From the NCBI GenBank assembly GCA_003599885.1, contig QZKW01000085.1, positions 1 through 52,772 on the forward strand: DNA of 52,772 nucleotides, given 5' to 3'. The position numbers and the translations under genes were made by a program. Origin of the DNA: Desulfobacteraceae bacterium. Its GTDB lineage: Bacteria > Desulfobacterota > Desulfobacteria > Desulfobacterales > Desulfosalsimonadaceae. The notes beneath the pieces are model-generated. The model did no database searches, was not told where the DNA came from, and worked only from the letters and a program-made list of their open reading frames with translations. Below are positions 35,201 through 44,865 of the stretch, in pieces; within the stretch, counting starts at the first letter, position 1, and the number at the start of each line of letters is the position of its first letter.

Positions 35201-35947
35201 TCATATGACTTTTGCTTCTTCCTTCAGCACCCGGATTAATGCAGGAACATCCGGCACAATGCGGCCTCCCTCACGCAGGTGGGGTTGGCTCATCTTTTGT
35301 ATAATTACCTTCGGGGCAACCGCCACCCCAAGTTCATCCGGCTTAAACGACTGCAACTCCTTTTTCTTGGCTTTCATGATGGCGGGCAAAGCCGGATAGC
35401 GGGGTTCATTGAGCCGAAGGTCCGCGCTGATGATACCGGGAAGGTCCATTTCAAGAACCTCGATGCCGCCGTCAACTTCCCTTTCAACCCTCGCTTTGGA
35501 TTCATTAATCTCAATTTTTGACGCAAAACACACCTGTCCCCATCCCAGGTATTCCGCCAGAAGCTGGGCCACCTGATTGTTGTCGTCATCCACCGCCTGC
35601 TTGCCCAAAATCACCAGATCCGGCTGTTCCTTTTCAATGATGGCTTTGAGAATCCGGGCCACGACTTCTGAATCCATATAACCGTTTTCACTTACATGAA
35701 TTCCCCGATCCGCGCCCATGGAGAGTCCGTACCGGATTTCAATCTGGGCCTTTTCGGAGCCTATGCCCACCACCACCACTTCGCCGCCTTTTTTTTCCTT
35801 GATGCGAAGGGCCTCCTCAATGGCGATTTCATCAAACGGGTTGACCTTGAAACTCATGCTGGACAGGTCGATGCCGCTGCCATCCGGCTTGATTTTGATT
35901 TTCATATCCGGATCAGTAACCCTTTTTGCCGTTACCAATATTTTCAT
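35201..35947 (-). CDS. etfB: Electron transfer flavoprotein beta subunit
   Basis: A 248-residue EtfB: MKILVTAKRVTDP at the start, NPFDEIAIEEALRIKE, GKQAVDDDNNQV and the ADLRLNEPRYPALPAIMKAK signature. It forms the heterodimer with EtfA encoded next. The order universal stress protein, etfB, etfA downstream of the EMO-like gene supports one electron-transfer unit serving the acyl-CoA dehydrogenase of the same cluster. AAGGAAG lies upstream of the ATG. Confidence 0.95.
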   Translation of the reverse strand: MKILVTAKRVTDPDMKIKIKPDGSGIDLSSMSFKVNPFDEIAIEEALRIKEKKGGEVVVVGIGSEKAQIEIRYGLSMGADRGIHVSENGYMDSEVVARILKAIIEKEQPDLVILGKQAVDDDNNQVAQLLAEYLGWGQVCFASKIEINESKARVEREVDGGIEVLEMDLPGIISADLRLNEPRYPALPAIMKAKKKELQSFKPDELGVAVAPKVIIQKMSQPHLREGGRIVPDVPALIRVLKEEAKVI

Positions 35948-36009
35948 GTGTTCTTCCTTTCCTTGTTCATATTAATAAAGGAGCCTTAAAGCGATTTGAT
36001 CACAGGCTC

Positions 36010-36939
36010 TCAGACAATCCACACCGCCTGCTGGTGGGCCTTATGAAGCACTTTCATGGTCACACGGCCCATCATAAATTCACGGATCATCGATAATCCA
36101 CGCCGACCAATGACCACCGTGCCGCAATGTCCGTTTTCAGCGGTTTTTGAAATCATCACCGCCCGGCTGGTTCTGCCCGTAAGTATGTTCGTTTTAATCC
36201 GTTCCGGATCAAAGCCCGCATCAGTCAGGCGGTCTTTTGCTTTATCCATTAATACGGCCATCTGAGAGTTTTGTTCATCAGCCCATTTTTTTTCCTGATC
36301 TTCAGAGAAGACCTTTTCATCACCCAAATGCACATTTATTGCCGGGGCCACATGACACAAGAAAACGTCACGGTCCGGTCGAGGCATTAAATAGCAGGCC
36401 CGATCCAGTGCTTTAAATGCGTTCTCGGAACCATCAAAACCGATTAAAATATGCTTTGGATTCGGTTTGTCGCCGACGATCACGACCGGCAAATGCTCGA
36501 TTGCGCTCATCATCCGGTATGCTGTGGCGCCCACAATGATGTCGGTGGGATCGTTTATACCCCGCCGGCCAATGATTAAGGCATCATGCTTGCCGGATTC
36601 CTCAGTAATGTCTTTGGCGACGCCGTGTTCCCGGTTCTGAATTTTTATATCGATGGACTGTTTTTCGTATCCGGCCCCGATTAATATCGATTCAGCGCTT
36701 TCAATCATTTTTTGTGCCTGTTCCGCCATTTTGCGCTGCCACGGCCCGGTTTCACCGGCTGCCGGGTCTATGGAGGCGATTGTTTTCAGATCGTCCACCA
36801 TTTCAAGTAGTTCCGCCATAATATGAATGAGCGTCATGCCTGTTGTTTCCGGGTTAAAAAAATGAGCGGCATAACGAACAGCACCCATGGCACTTTCGGA
36901 ACCATCGACGGCGATCAGCACTTTAATTTTTCTCGCCAT
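36010..36939 (-). CDS. Tandem universal stress protein
   Basis: A 309-residue protein with two UspA domains. Domain 1 (about 1-155) has VLIAVDGSESAMGAVRYA and LIIGRRGINDPTDIIVGATA; domain 2 (about 160-309) has ILIGFDGSENAFKALDRA and VVIGRRGLSMIREFMMGRV. The GxxG(9)G(S/T)-like ends suggest ATP binding. Such proteins often sit beside electron-transfer genes in sulfate reducers; the exact role is unknown. AAGGA is upstream. It lies between the Fe-S oxidoreductase and etfB. Confidence 0.88.
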   Translation of the reverse strand: MARKIKVLIAVDGSESAMGAVRYAAHFFNPETTGMTLIHIMAELLEMVDDLKTIASIDPAAGETGPWQRKMAEQAQKMIESAESILIGAGYEKQSIDIKIQNREHGVAKDITEESGKHDALIIGRRGINDPTDIIVGATAYRMMSAIEHLPVVIVGDKPNPKHILIGFDGSENAFKALDRACYLMPRPDRDVFLCHVAPAINVHLGDEKVFSEDQEKKWADEQNSQMAVLMDKAKDRLTDAGFDPERIKTNILTGRTSRAVMISKTAENGHCGTVVIGRRGLSMIREFMMGRVTMKVLHKAHQQAVWIV

Positions 36940-36976
36940 TATCTTTCCTTAAACAATATTGAATATGGTTTGGTTG

Positions 36977-39016
36977 CTAATCTTCAAACGACCGGAGCAT
37001 CATCTGGGCAAGATCCATTATCTCGACCTCTTCTTCCATGCCTTTTTCTTTCATGGCATCATCCAGCATGATCATGCAGTAAGGGCATGCGGTGGCGATG
37101 GTCCGGGCGCCGGTGGCAAAAAGCTGTTCAAAGCGCTCGGTGTTGATCCGTTTACCGATTTTTTCCTCCATCCACATGCGCCCGCCGCCTGCGCCGCAGC
37201 AAAAACTGGTCCGTTCCCGGCGTTCGGCTTCCAGGAGTTTCACCCCCGGAATGAAACGGGCGATGTCGCGGGGGATATCATATAAATCATTATAGCGTCC
37301 CAGATAGCAGGAATCATGATACACCACCGGCCCCTTGCCGGAAAACTTCTTCCCGGCCGCAAAGACCCTTTTTCGGGTGAGTTGCCGGATCAATTCCGTG
37401 TGGTGGATCACCTGAAAGGTTTTTCCAAACTGCGGGTATTCGTTTTTAAAGGTATTGAAACAATGGGGACAGGCGGTAACAATTTTTTTCACACCGATGC
37501 TGTCAAACATCTCCAGATTGAAATTGATCATATGTTGGGCAAGATATTCATTCCCAAGGCGTCTGGCGGTCTCACCGCAGCACATCTCATCATTTCCCAG
37601 GCAGGCGAAATTAACCCCCGCCTTCTGCATCAGACCTACCAGCGCCCTGCTGACTTTTTTATAACGGTCGTCAAAAGAACCCGCGCATCCCACATAAAAC
37701 AGGTATTCAAAATCCGGGTTTTCTTCCGGTGTCTGAACGCCCAAACCCTTGAACCAGTCGCCACGGGTATTGGATGCCAGGCTCCAGGGGTTGGAAAGGT
37801 TTTCAAAGCCTTTAAAGCATTGTTTGAGTTCGCCGGGAAACCGGCTTTCCACCTGAACCAGGTGACGTCGCATATCAATAATGTTGTCCACATGCTCGAT
37901 CATCAGGGGGCAGTTGGCAACGCAGTGGCCGCAGGTAGTGCAGGCCCAGATGGTTTCATCTGAAATGACGCCGCCGACAAGCTCTTCACCGCTCCATTCT
38001 TCCAATACCGCCCGGGCTTTTTCCGGCTCTTTTTTAACTTGGTGCAGGGCGGCCCGGCACATCAGGTTCGTCTTTTTTTTCAGGTGCTCCCTCTCATCCA
38101 TGATCACTGCCATGGGCGACAGGGGCTTGTCGGTCAGGTGGGCCGGGCAGTTGGCCCGGCAACGGCCGCATTCGGCACAGGAATACATGTCAAGTCCCCG
38201 TTTCCAGGAAAAGTCTTCTATTTTTCCCACGCCAAAAATAGCATCCTCATTTTCGCGATCCTGCAGGGTCAGTGCCCCCTTTTTCTTCAAACTCCGCATA
38301 AATATGGAAGGGAGCGAAGTCACTTCGTGAAATTGTTTGCAATATGGCAAATAGTTTAAAAACGACAATCCCAGGATCAGGTGTCCCCAGCAGCCGACTG
38401 CATGCATTTGCGATGTTATGGGAGAATCAGCGGTCAGACCCATGCCCATTAAAATGTTTTTTCCGAACACTCCTAAAAATGCCGCATGGGCTTCCGGGTG
38501 ATCCGGCACCAGAATAAACAGGGTGGATTCATAAAGCAGGTCCATCACCATCATCCAAAAAATCCAGTTTAAAATAACCAGAGCCTCCGCAGACAAAATC
38601 ATTCTTGCCGGCCGGAAAAACACACGATTCACAAAGGCCATCGTGCATCCTGCCATAATGGATAAGGTAAACAGATCTTTTAAAAAAACATAGGTCAGTC
38701 CCACCCGGGAGTCACCAAAACCCGGCAGATGAAAATCAGCTGAAAAACCCCGGCCGGCCATCTGAACGGTTGAAAGCGTCACAACCACCGCGCCCCAGAA
38801 AATCATGACATGGGCGATGCCGTGGACCCGTTCAAATGGCCTTAAAAACCTGAGCTGACCAAAAAAGAGTTTAAGGACACTGATTGCACGTTCTCGCTTG
38901 TTGTCCAGACGGTTGTCCGGCTGCATCACAAACAGCGGTAAAAATCGGCGCGTGACACTGAAAGTAAACAGAGTCAATGAAACGAAAAGCAGTAATCCCA
39001 TTGCAGCAGGATTCAT
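36977..39016 (-). CDS. Membrane Fe-S oxidoreductase, ETF:quinone type (HdrD/GlpC-like)
   Basis: A 679-residue protein. The N-terminal 240 residues form a NarI-like membrane domain with about five to six helices and conserved His for heme b. A dicluster ferredoxin region with CAECGRCRANCP and CTTCGHCVANCP follows, and then two CCG domains (CCGETARR with ACPHCFNTF, and CCGAGGGRMW with ACPYCMIML). This layout is that of the proposed ETF:(mena)quinone oxidoreductases of syntrophs and sulfate reducers, which move electrons from EtfAB to the membrane quinone pool. Its neighbours etfBA and acyl-CoA dehydrogenase agree. AAGGA precedes the ATG. Confidence 0.88.
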   Translation of the reverse strand: MNPAAMGLLLFVSLTLFTFSVTRRFLPLFVMQPDNRLDNKRERAISVLKLFFGQLRFLRPFERVHGIAHVMIFWGAVVVTLSTVQMAGRGFSADFHLPGFGDSRVGLTYVFLKDLFTLSIMAGCTMAFVNRVFFRPARMILSAEALVILNWIFWMMVMDLLYESTLFILVPDHPEAHAAFLGVFGKNILMGMGLTADSPITSQMHAVGCWGHLILGLSFLNYLPYCKQFHEVTSLPSIFMRSLKKKGALTLQDRENEDAIFGVGKIEDFSWKRGLDMYSCAECGRCRANCPAHLTDKPLSPMAVIMDEREHLKKKTNLMCRAALHQVKKEPEKARAVLEEWSGEELVGGVISDETIWACTTCGHCVANCPLMIEHVDNIIDMRRHLVQVESRFPGELKQCFKGFENLSNPWSLASNTRGDWFKGLGVQTPEENPDFEYLFYVGCAGSFDDRYKKVSRALVGLMQKAGVNFACLGNDEMCCGETARRLGNEYLAQHMINFNLEMFDSIGVKKIVTACPHCFNTFKNEYPQFGKTFQVIHHTELIRQLTRKRVFAAGKKFSGKGPVVYHDSCYLGRYNDLYDIPRDIARFIPGVKLLEAERRERTSFCCGAGGGRMWMEEKIGKRINTERFEQLFATGARTIATACPYCMIMLDDAMKEKGMEEEVEIMDLAQMMLRSFED

Positions 39017-39060
39017 GATGTTTCCTTAATTTCGTTCAAAAGTAATGGCATGACGGATTT

Positions 39061-40311
39061 TTATACCTTTTCCAGGATATGAATACCCATGGCCGCCTCT
39101 TCATAGGCCAGATTACCGCCGCCGTTTTCCGCCATTGCCAGTTTGCATCCTTCAACCTGACGCAGTCCGGCTTCATGGCGCAACTGCGTTACCAGTTCAT
39201 GAATCTGGCCCAAGCCGGATGCCCCGATGGGATGACCGCGGGATTCCAACCCCCCGGAAGTATTAATGGGTATTTTCCCGCCAAGTTTTGTTGCACCGGA
39301 TTCCGCAAATACCCCGCCTTGACCCATCGGGCAAAACCCCAGCGATTCGCTTTGGTGCAATTCACCAAAAGCTGTCGCATCATGGACTTCGGCCACGTGA
39401 ATATCTTCGGGTCCGACACCGGCCATTGCATAGGCTTTTTGTGAAACAAGACAGGCGATATCCTTGTTTTCTTCCTCAATTCTGCGATCCGTACCCGACC
39501 CCAAAACAGACGCCCTTATTTTTACAGGACGAGCGTGTTTCAGTTTTTTCAAAAAATCAGCCGAACACAATACCGCCCCGGCACCGCCGTCACCCACCGG
39601 AGCGCACATGGGAACCGTGAGCGGCCAGCTGACCGATCGGGCAGCCAGAACTTCGTCCACACCTATTTGATTCTGATACTGGGCATTCGGATTCATGGAA
39701 CTATGAAAATGGTTCTTGGAAGCAATCACGGCCAACTGTTTTTGCGTGGTCCCGTATTTGTTCATGTGATATCTTGCAAAAGCCGAATACACATCCATAA
39801 ACGCGCTGCGATTTTGTCCGGCACCGCCGCCGTCGTCTTCTTTCGGGATTTCAAGATCGATGTTTTTGCTCACTGCCTGGAGCATTTCCATGTGAGGAAC
39901 CATGTTTTCAACATCAATGCCGGTCCAGAAGGCTTTAAACATTTTCACCTTGTCTTCGTCATACATTTTCTCGGCACCCAGGGCGATCACACATTCATAA
40001 ACACCGGATGCGACACCCATCCATGCACAATGGAAACCGGTGGCTCCCCCGGCGCAGGCATTTTCCAGATTGTATATGGGCAACCCCATAACGCCCAATG
40101 GCCGCAATGCCACCTGACCCCTGATACAGTGCTGGTTCGATTGATATCCCCAGTTGGAGTTAGAAAAGTAAATTGCATCTAAAGCATCCTGACCGATGTC
40201 GGCATCAGCCAGCGTTTTTTCCAAAGCTTCAGCAGCAATACTTTTAATCGACCGATCCCAGTACCGGGCAAATTTTGTCATCCCAACACCGATTACAAAT
40301 ACATCACGCAT
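39061..40311 (-). CDS. Thiolase-like (lipid-transfer/SCP-x type) acyltransferase
   Basis: A 416-residue thiolase-fold enzyme of the SCP-x/archaeal acetyl-CoA C-acyltransferase group: MRDVFVIGVGMTKF, the active-site Cys in NLENACAGGATGFH, AEVHDATAFGELH, and NTSGGLESRGHPIGASG with the catalytic His, plus a late GG(G)N in ENGGGN. It would carry out the C-C cleavage of a 3-oxoacyl-CoA or a related condensation. No DUF35 partner is adjacent; an SCP2-like protein is encoded at the head of the cluster. Start chosen at 40311 with AGGAG upstream. Confidence 0.85.
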   Translation of the reverse strand: MRDVFVIGVGMTKFARYWDRSIKSIAAEALEKTLADADIGQDALDAIYFSNSNWGYQSNQHCIRGQVALRPLGVMGLPIYNLENACAGGATGFHCAWMGVASGVYECVIALGAEKMYDEDKVKMFKAFWTGIDVENMVPHMEMLQAVSKNIDLEIPKEDDGGGAGQNRSAFMDVYSAFARYHMNKYGTTQKQLAVIASKNHFHSSMNPNAQYQNQIGVDEVLAARSVSWPLTVPMCAPVGDGGAGAVLCSADFLKKLKHARPVKIRASVLGSGTDRRIEEENKDIACLVSQKAYAMAGVGPEDIHVAEVHDATAFGELHQSESLGFCPMGQGGVFAESGATKLGGKIPINTSGGLESRGHPIGASGLGQIHELVTQLRHEAGLRQVEGCKLAMAENGGGNLAYEEAAMGIHILEKV

Positions 40312-40387
40312 GATATCTCCTATTTCTTTTCGATCATTGCAAAAAGTGGCTACCATTTTTATGATTGTGTTTAAAAATTAATATCCT

Positions 40388-41236
40388 CTATCTCTTCTGA
40401 AGCTTTTTTAGCCTTTTCCTGTCCAAGCGGTGAAAGAATCTCAACATACGCAGATACCCCATTGGCCAGATTCGATAATTCCACCAGAACAACCTGCCGA
40501 TCTTAGGCACAAAAGCGATGGTTTTCTTTTTGATCACAGCCTTGAGTATTAATTTTGCACAGACATCAGGGGTGATGGCAGATAATTTTTCAAACAGGAT
40601 AGCCAGATAAGAGCTCAACACATTTTCCGAGGTCGTGTTGACCGTTTCGCTATCGGTAAGCAATGGTGTCCGAATATAACCGGGACAGATGATTGTAAGA
40701 TCGACGCCCGTACCAGCGGCTTCCACCCATAAGCTTTCCGTTAATCCGAACACGGCGTGCTTGGTTCCCACATAGGATGCTGTAAGGGGAAATGGAAGAA
40801 CTCCTTCCACGGAAGACAGGTTGATAATATGACCGCTACCCTGTTTGACCATGAGATGGTAGGCGTGATAAGTGCCGTAGAGAAGGCCGTTTAAATTCAC
40901 GTCAAGCACCCTGGTCATATGGTCCAAATTAATGTCCCTGACTTCTCCAATTATTACAATTCCAGCGTTGTTAAAGAGATAATCCAGTTTGCCATACTCG
41001 GCCGCCGTGTCTTCAATAATCTTTTTGAAAGCAAATTTATCCGTCACATCCAGTTTAACGGCTTTGACTTTCAGCCCATTTTTAAGTAGTGCTTCAGTGG
41101 CTTTTTCAACCTGTTCAAAATTTATGTCAGCCATAATCACATGGGCTCCATGCCCCGCCAGCTGCTTACTGAGATTGAGGCCAATACCCGAAGCACCCCC
41201 AGTTACAATACAGATTTTATCCTTGAAAATGCTCAT
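40388..41236 (-). CDS. Short-chain dehydrogenase/reductase
   Basis: A 282-residue SDR: cofactor motif TGGASGIG, NNAG, Ser in NLSSVEG and YVGTKHA as the Y-x-x-x-K active site, with a C-terminal extension of about 40 hydrophobic/basic residues. Asp in the second strand (MADIN) favours NAD(H). In this setting it probably oxidises a 3-hydroxyacyl-CoA-like intermediate. AAAGGAG lies before the ATG, and the ATG overlaps the stop of the thiolase remnant (ATGA). Confidence 0.88.
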   Translation of the reverse strand: MSIFKDKICIVTGGASGIGLNLSKQLAGHGAHVIMADINFEQVEKATEALLKNGLKVKAVKLDVTDKFAFKKIIEDTAAEYGKLDYLFNNAGIVIIGEVRDINLDHMTRVLDVNLNGLLYGTYHAYHLMVKQGSGHIINLSSVEGVLPFPLTASYVGTKHAVFGLTESLWVEAAGTGVDLTIICPGYIRTPLLTDSETVNTTSENVLSSYLAILFEKLSAITPDVCAKLILKAVIKKKTIAFVPKIGRLFWWNYRIWPMGYLRMLRFFHRLDRKRLKKLQKR

Positions 41237-41331
41237 TGAATCTCCTTTTCCCCCACGGTTTTAATGTTTCTAAAAATTCGGTGTTTAGCGAAACGTGGCT
41301 TGCCGGCTCCTATGATATAGACATCGCGCAT
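41233..41331 (-). pseudogene. N-terminal remnant of a thiolase gene
   Basis: A 32-codon frame reading MRDVYIIGAGKPRFAKHR and then unrelated residues up to a TGA that overlaps the SDR start. The first 18 residues match the start of the intact thiolase encoded at 40311 (MRDVFVIGVGMTKFAR). It looks like the leftover start of a second thiolase copy truncated by deletion, but the frame is still open and may couple translation of the SDR. Confidence 0.6.
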
Positions 41332-41345
41332 GATTTAGCTTTTGG

Positions 41346-42704
41346 TTATTTTTTTTCATACGTCTTTTCAAACGTCTGCCCTTTGTAATGGCTCCGTTCC
41401 AGGCTGCCGGCTTCCGCCCAGAGGATCGCCGGATTGATCTTTAACCGCTTGGTCATTGCAGCGACAATTTCCCCCTCAAGGGTTTTGAGTTGTTCTCCGG
41501 CAAGGCCTGCCGCATGTTCAATACGCAATTTTAACGGCGGCACCACGCGGGGCGGTTTTTCATCAAGGACAATGCGCATTTCACCCGTCACTTTTGGCAC
41601 AAATTCGTTAATCACCCCTTTTATATGACTGGGATAGACCATTACCCCTTTGACTTTCAGCATGTCGTCTGACCGCCCAATAACTTTGTATCGGAATCCG
41701 GACCGGCCACAGGGGCAGGGATCGGTAAACACCTGATGAATATCACCCATGCTCTGACGAACCATGATCCAGCCGTCACCTTCAAGGGAGGTAAAAACCG
41801 CTTCACCTTTGGCGCCGTTTTCCATGGCAATAGGGGCTTTTGTTTCAGGATCCACCAATTCATAATACGCCAGATCATCGCCCAGCCAGTGCATTCCCTG
41901 GTATTCTTCATGGTCACAGGAGCATCCGAAACCAGCCCCAGCATCAAAAATCCGGCACCCGTAAGCCGATTCAATCTTTGCTTTGACTTCCGGTATCCCG
42001 GCGCCAGGTTCACCGCCGCACAATAATGCCTTAAAACCCAATTCAACCACTGTTTTATTTAATAATTTCGGCGACTGTTCGATCAGATATTCTGCCAAAG
42101 AAGGCGTACCAACATATACATTGCCCTTAAACAGGCTTTGCATCAGCAGAATCCGCTCACTCTTGGCTTCCGCGCCGACAGGGATTATTGTTGATCCAAG
42201 TTTCTGCATTCCCATCATTGTGGGAATCCCGGCAATAACCATGGACAAAGCAAAGCAGAACAGCACCCGGTCTTGGGGGCGGATGCCCGCCCGCCAGCCA
42301 CCCCGGGTCATGACTTCTCCCCAGACATTGTTGATATCCTTGTTCGTCATGGGGTAAGGAGTCGGGATACCTGTGGTTCCGGTTGTTGTGGCAATATAAT
42401 CAAGCTCATCAACCGAGATGGGCATGATCTGGTCTAAAGCCTTGATGAAATCGCCGCCGCATTCCATGACCAGAGCACGGAGGTTTTCCTTGTTAAACAA
42501 AGCGATCTTGTCTTTGAATTCATCCATACTGCTTAATGAATCGGGATCGCATTTACTGCCTTCAATCATTTTGACGTAAAAGGGTGCATTGGCTTTTAGC
42601 CGGTTCAACATTGTTTTTAATTTTTCAAGCTGGATTTTTCCCATCTCCGGTGTATTCAGGAGCGGTTCGATATCCATATTCCAATAGGGTCTGTCAATAT
42701 TCAT
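41346..42704 (-). CDS. Phenylacetate-CoA ligase-like acyl-CoA synthetase
   Basis: A 452-residue AMP-forming CoA ligase of the PaaK type: the phosphate loop TTTGTTGIPTPYP, then KALLCGGEPGAG, FDAGAGFGCSCDHE, ESL-like YELVDPETKAP, and the C-terminal GRSDDMLKVKGVMVYP hinge that is characteristic of PaaK-like enzymes. It activates an aromatic or other carboxylic acid to its CoA thioester; the substrate is not known. Start at 42704 with AGGAG upstream; an earlier frame start would overlap the acyl-CoA dehydrogenase. It is the probable entry enzyme of the pathway. Confidence 0.85.
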   Translation of the reverse strand: MNIDRPYWNMDIEPLLNTPEMGKIQLEKLKTMLNRLKANAPFYVKMIEGSKCDPDSLSSMDEFKDKIALFNKENLRALVMECGGDFIKALDQIMPISVDELDYIATTTGTTGIPTPYPMTNKDINNVWGEVMTRGGWRAGIRPQDRVLFCFALSMVIAGIPTMMGMQKLGSTIIPVGAEAKSERILLMQSLFKGNVYVGTPSLAEYLIEQSPKLLNKTVVELGFKALLCGGEPGAGIPEVKAKIESAYGCRIFDAGAGFGCSCDHEEYQGMHWLGDDLAYYELVDPETKAPIAMENGAKGEAVFTSLEGDGWIMVRQSMGDIHQVFTDPCPCGRSGFRYKVIGRSDDMLKVKGVMVYPSHIKGVINEFVPKVTGEMRIVLDEKPPRVVPPLKLRIEHAAGLAGEQLKTLEGEIVAAMTKRLKINPAILWAEAGSLERSHYKGQTFEKTYEKK

Positions 42705-42714
42705 CTGCTTTCTC

Positions 42715-43971
42715 CTAAAATATATCCGATCGCTGTCTGGGGTATGTTTCATAGATTTTATGACCGCCATCCGCTGCCAGCATTTCATTATTTCCGTCTT
42801 CAATCAGTGTCATTCTGGCATCACGGTAGAGTTTTTCCGGCAGGTATTCTTTGGTAATCCCATTGCCTCCAAACAACTGGATGCAGTCATGGGCATTTTG
42901 AAGGGCCATTTCTGTCGTGGTTGTTTTACCCACGATAGAGTATTCCAGGAAGCCCGGTACCACGGAAAAATTAAGTTCCGTTGCCCGGCGGGTGATGGCC
43001 CGGCAGACTTCTACACGGCGAAATAATTCAAACATCCGGATCTTTGTGTAAAAATGATCTTTCATGGGTTTTAAACCAACAACCCTTTCCTTGCTGTATG
43101 CAAAGGCTTCGTCAAACGCTGCCCGCGCCAGACCGGTAGCTGCATTAGACATCAGGAGATTGGCCATGGTTAAAAACATATCCACAATTGGTGAATAAAA
43201 ATCCGGGTCCACCACCACATATTTTGAAGAGATTCTCACGTCGTCAAAGAATATTTCGCCCTGGTTCAGATCCCGCTGACCCAGTTTTTCTAAGGGCTTT
43301 CCCTTGGAAATACCCCGCAGATCCAAAGGGATGATGGCACACCCGCTTCCGGCAAATCCCTGGGAGGGGTCAATGCCGAAATGAAGCCAGGCATGTGTGG
43401 CAACCGTGCCGCCGGACACCCATGAGGATTTCTGGCCGTTAAGGATGTAATCATCGCCATCTCTGCGGGACCGGAGATTCGTTTTCATGTCCGGTGAGGA
43501 AAACCAGACTTCAGGTGTGGGAATAACATCCGTACCGTGGTCCGGTTCTGTAATCCCCCAGCATGAGCGAATGCTGCCGTCTTTGCACTCGCAAAAAGGC
43601 TTGGTGAATTCTTCGATCAAAGTATCATTGTTGGTGTAAACCGCCCCCAGGGCGGCAAAGGATGCAACCGCAAGCTGCACTGCCAATCCGAAACTGCCCC
43701 AGCCAAGTTCTTCTAAAACAATGCACTGCTGTTTGGGAGACAATCCCATGCCCCCCACCCACTCGGGCAAGAGAACCGTGTGATAACCCAGTTGATATGC
43801 CTGCTTCATAAAATCCCAGAAGGGTGATCCCGGAGCCACGTATTCTTCCGCGCTCATTGCATCCAGCTTTTTGGCTACCGGGCGGATCACTTCTTTTGCA
43901 AACCTGTGAGCCGCCTCTTGTAAAGCAACATCCTCTTCGGTTAATTCAAGATCAATATCGAAATAACTCAT
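42715..43971 (-). CDS. Acyl-CoA dehydrogenase
   Basis: A 418-residue flavoprotein of the acyl-CoA dehydrogenase family: the N-terminal helical domain, CWGITEPDHGTDV and KSSWVSGGTVATHAW around the FAD, and the C-terminal QLFGGNGITKEYLPEKLYRDARM with EDGNNE. It is slightly longer than typical (about 380). It oxidises an acyl-CoA to the enoyl-CoA and passes electrons to EtfAB. AGGAG precedes the ATG. It is the first clear catabolic enzyme behind the sigma-54 promoter. Confidence 0.92.
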   Translation of the reverse strand: MSYFDIDLELTEEDVALQEAAHRFAKEVIRPVAKKLDAMSAEEYVAPGSPFWDFMKQAYQLGYHTVLLPEWVGGMGLSPKQQCIVLEELGWGSFGLAVQLAVASFAALGAVYTNNDTLIEEFTKPFCECKDGSIRSCWGITEPDHGTDVIPTPEVWFSSPDMKTNLRSRRDGDDYILNGQKSSWVSGGTVATHAWLHFGIDPSQGFAGSGCAIIPLDLRGISKGKPLEKLGQRDLNQGEIFFDDVRISSKYVVVDPDFYSPIVDMFLTMANLLMSNAATGLARAAFDEAFAYSKERVVGLKPMKDHFYTKIRMFELFRRVEVCRAITRRATELNFSVVPGFLEYSIVGKTTTTEMALQNAHDCIQLFGGNGITKEYLPEKLYRDARMTLIEDGNNEMLAADGGHKIYETYPRQRSDIF

Positions 43972-44037
43972 ATTTATTCTCCTGCTTTTTAAAGTTTACT
44001 AAGCCATGAAATTCTTTATTGCCGGAGCCATGGGGAT

Positions 44038-44862
44038 CTATTCTTCGTCCTCACCAAGGGCACCCGTGTACCTCATAATTTTTTCATAGGCTTTGGCCTT
44101 GTTATTCACATCTTTTTCAATAAAGGTTTCATCCTGTTCGACTTTCAAAAATGTCGGATCTTCCCACCAGTTGGGTTTAGACTTGATGATCGGATTGCCG
44201 CCTCCGGAAAACGCCATCTGGTTAGTGGGGCCGCCGGCAAGCTGGGTCATCATTTTCTGATCAAAACTAAGCGTTTCTTTCCATGCTTCACGGTCGAACC
44301 AGAGATTTTTTCCCAACGGTCCGATGGGTAAACCCAGAACCATTGTCGCGCCTTCAAGATGCCCAAGCAGCAGGGCGCAGGCACCGATGGAAAACATAAT
44401 ACGTGCTTCAGCATGATGCTGGGCTGCACAGGCGCAGGCATAATCACACACCGTGCCGAAATCGACGGCCTTCCAGACACAGGTAGGGCCATAGCATCCA
44501 ATACCTACCCCTTTGTTTGTCTGTGTATATTTTAAGTATTCACCGCATGTCTTGAATCCGCAGGCGCCGCAATCCCATAGTGCGGGTTTCAGTAAATCAG
44601 CGCCAAACAGCACGATTGGCGGCAGTTTGTTCTGTTTCCGCAGGCTCTGGAGCGCCACTGCGTCATGAAGCTGAAACGCGGAATTTTCGCCCAATGTGGC
44701 CAGGACATCGATAATCGGGTCCATGTCTTCACCCGTGATGATCTCCGCCATCAATTCCACGCGATGGGTCAGCGTGGGTGCCTTGCCGGCAGCGATAATA
44801 CAGGCTTTTGCCACATCCAGTAAATGCTCATGGGCGGCTTCTAATCCATTATATATGGCCAT
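44038..44862 (-). CDS. DUF2148-like ferredoxin-domain protein
   Basis: A 274-residue protein resembling DUF2148 (proteins with a C-x-x-C-G-x-x-x-C Fe-S motif): WDCGACGFKTCGEYL, then IGCYGPTCVWKAVDFG and YACACAAQHHAEAR, MFSIGACALLLGHLEGA. It is rich in Cys and likely binds an Fe-S cluster. The function of the family is unknown. It starts three bases after the stop of a second DUF2148-like gene, so the two are probably subunits of one complex. It lies between the SCP2-like protein and the acyl-CoA dehydrogenase. Confidence 0.75.
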   Translation of the reverse strand: MAIYNGLEAAHEHLLDVAKACIIAAGKAPTLTHRVELMAEIITGEDMDPIIDVLATLGENSAFQLHDAVALQSLRKQNKLPPIVLFGADLLKPALWDCGACGFKTCGEYLKYTQTNKGVGIGCYGPTCVWKAVDFGTVCDYACACAAQHHAEARIMFSIGACALLLGHLEGATMVLGLPIGPLGKNLWFDREAWKETLSFDQKMMTQLAGGPTNQMAFSGGGNPIIKSKPNWWEDPTFLKVEQDETFIEKDVNNKAKAYEKIMRYTGALGEDEE

Positions 44863-44865
44863 GGC

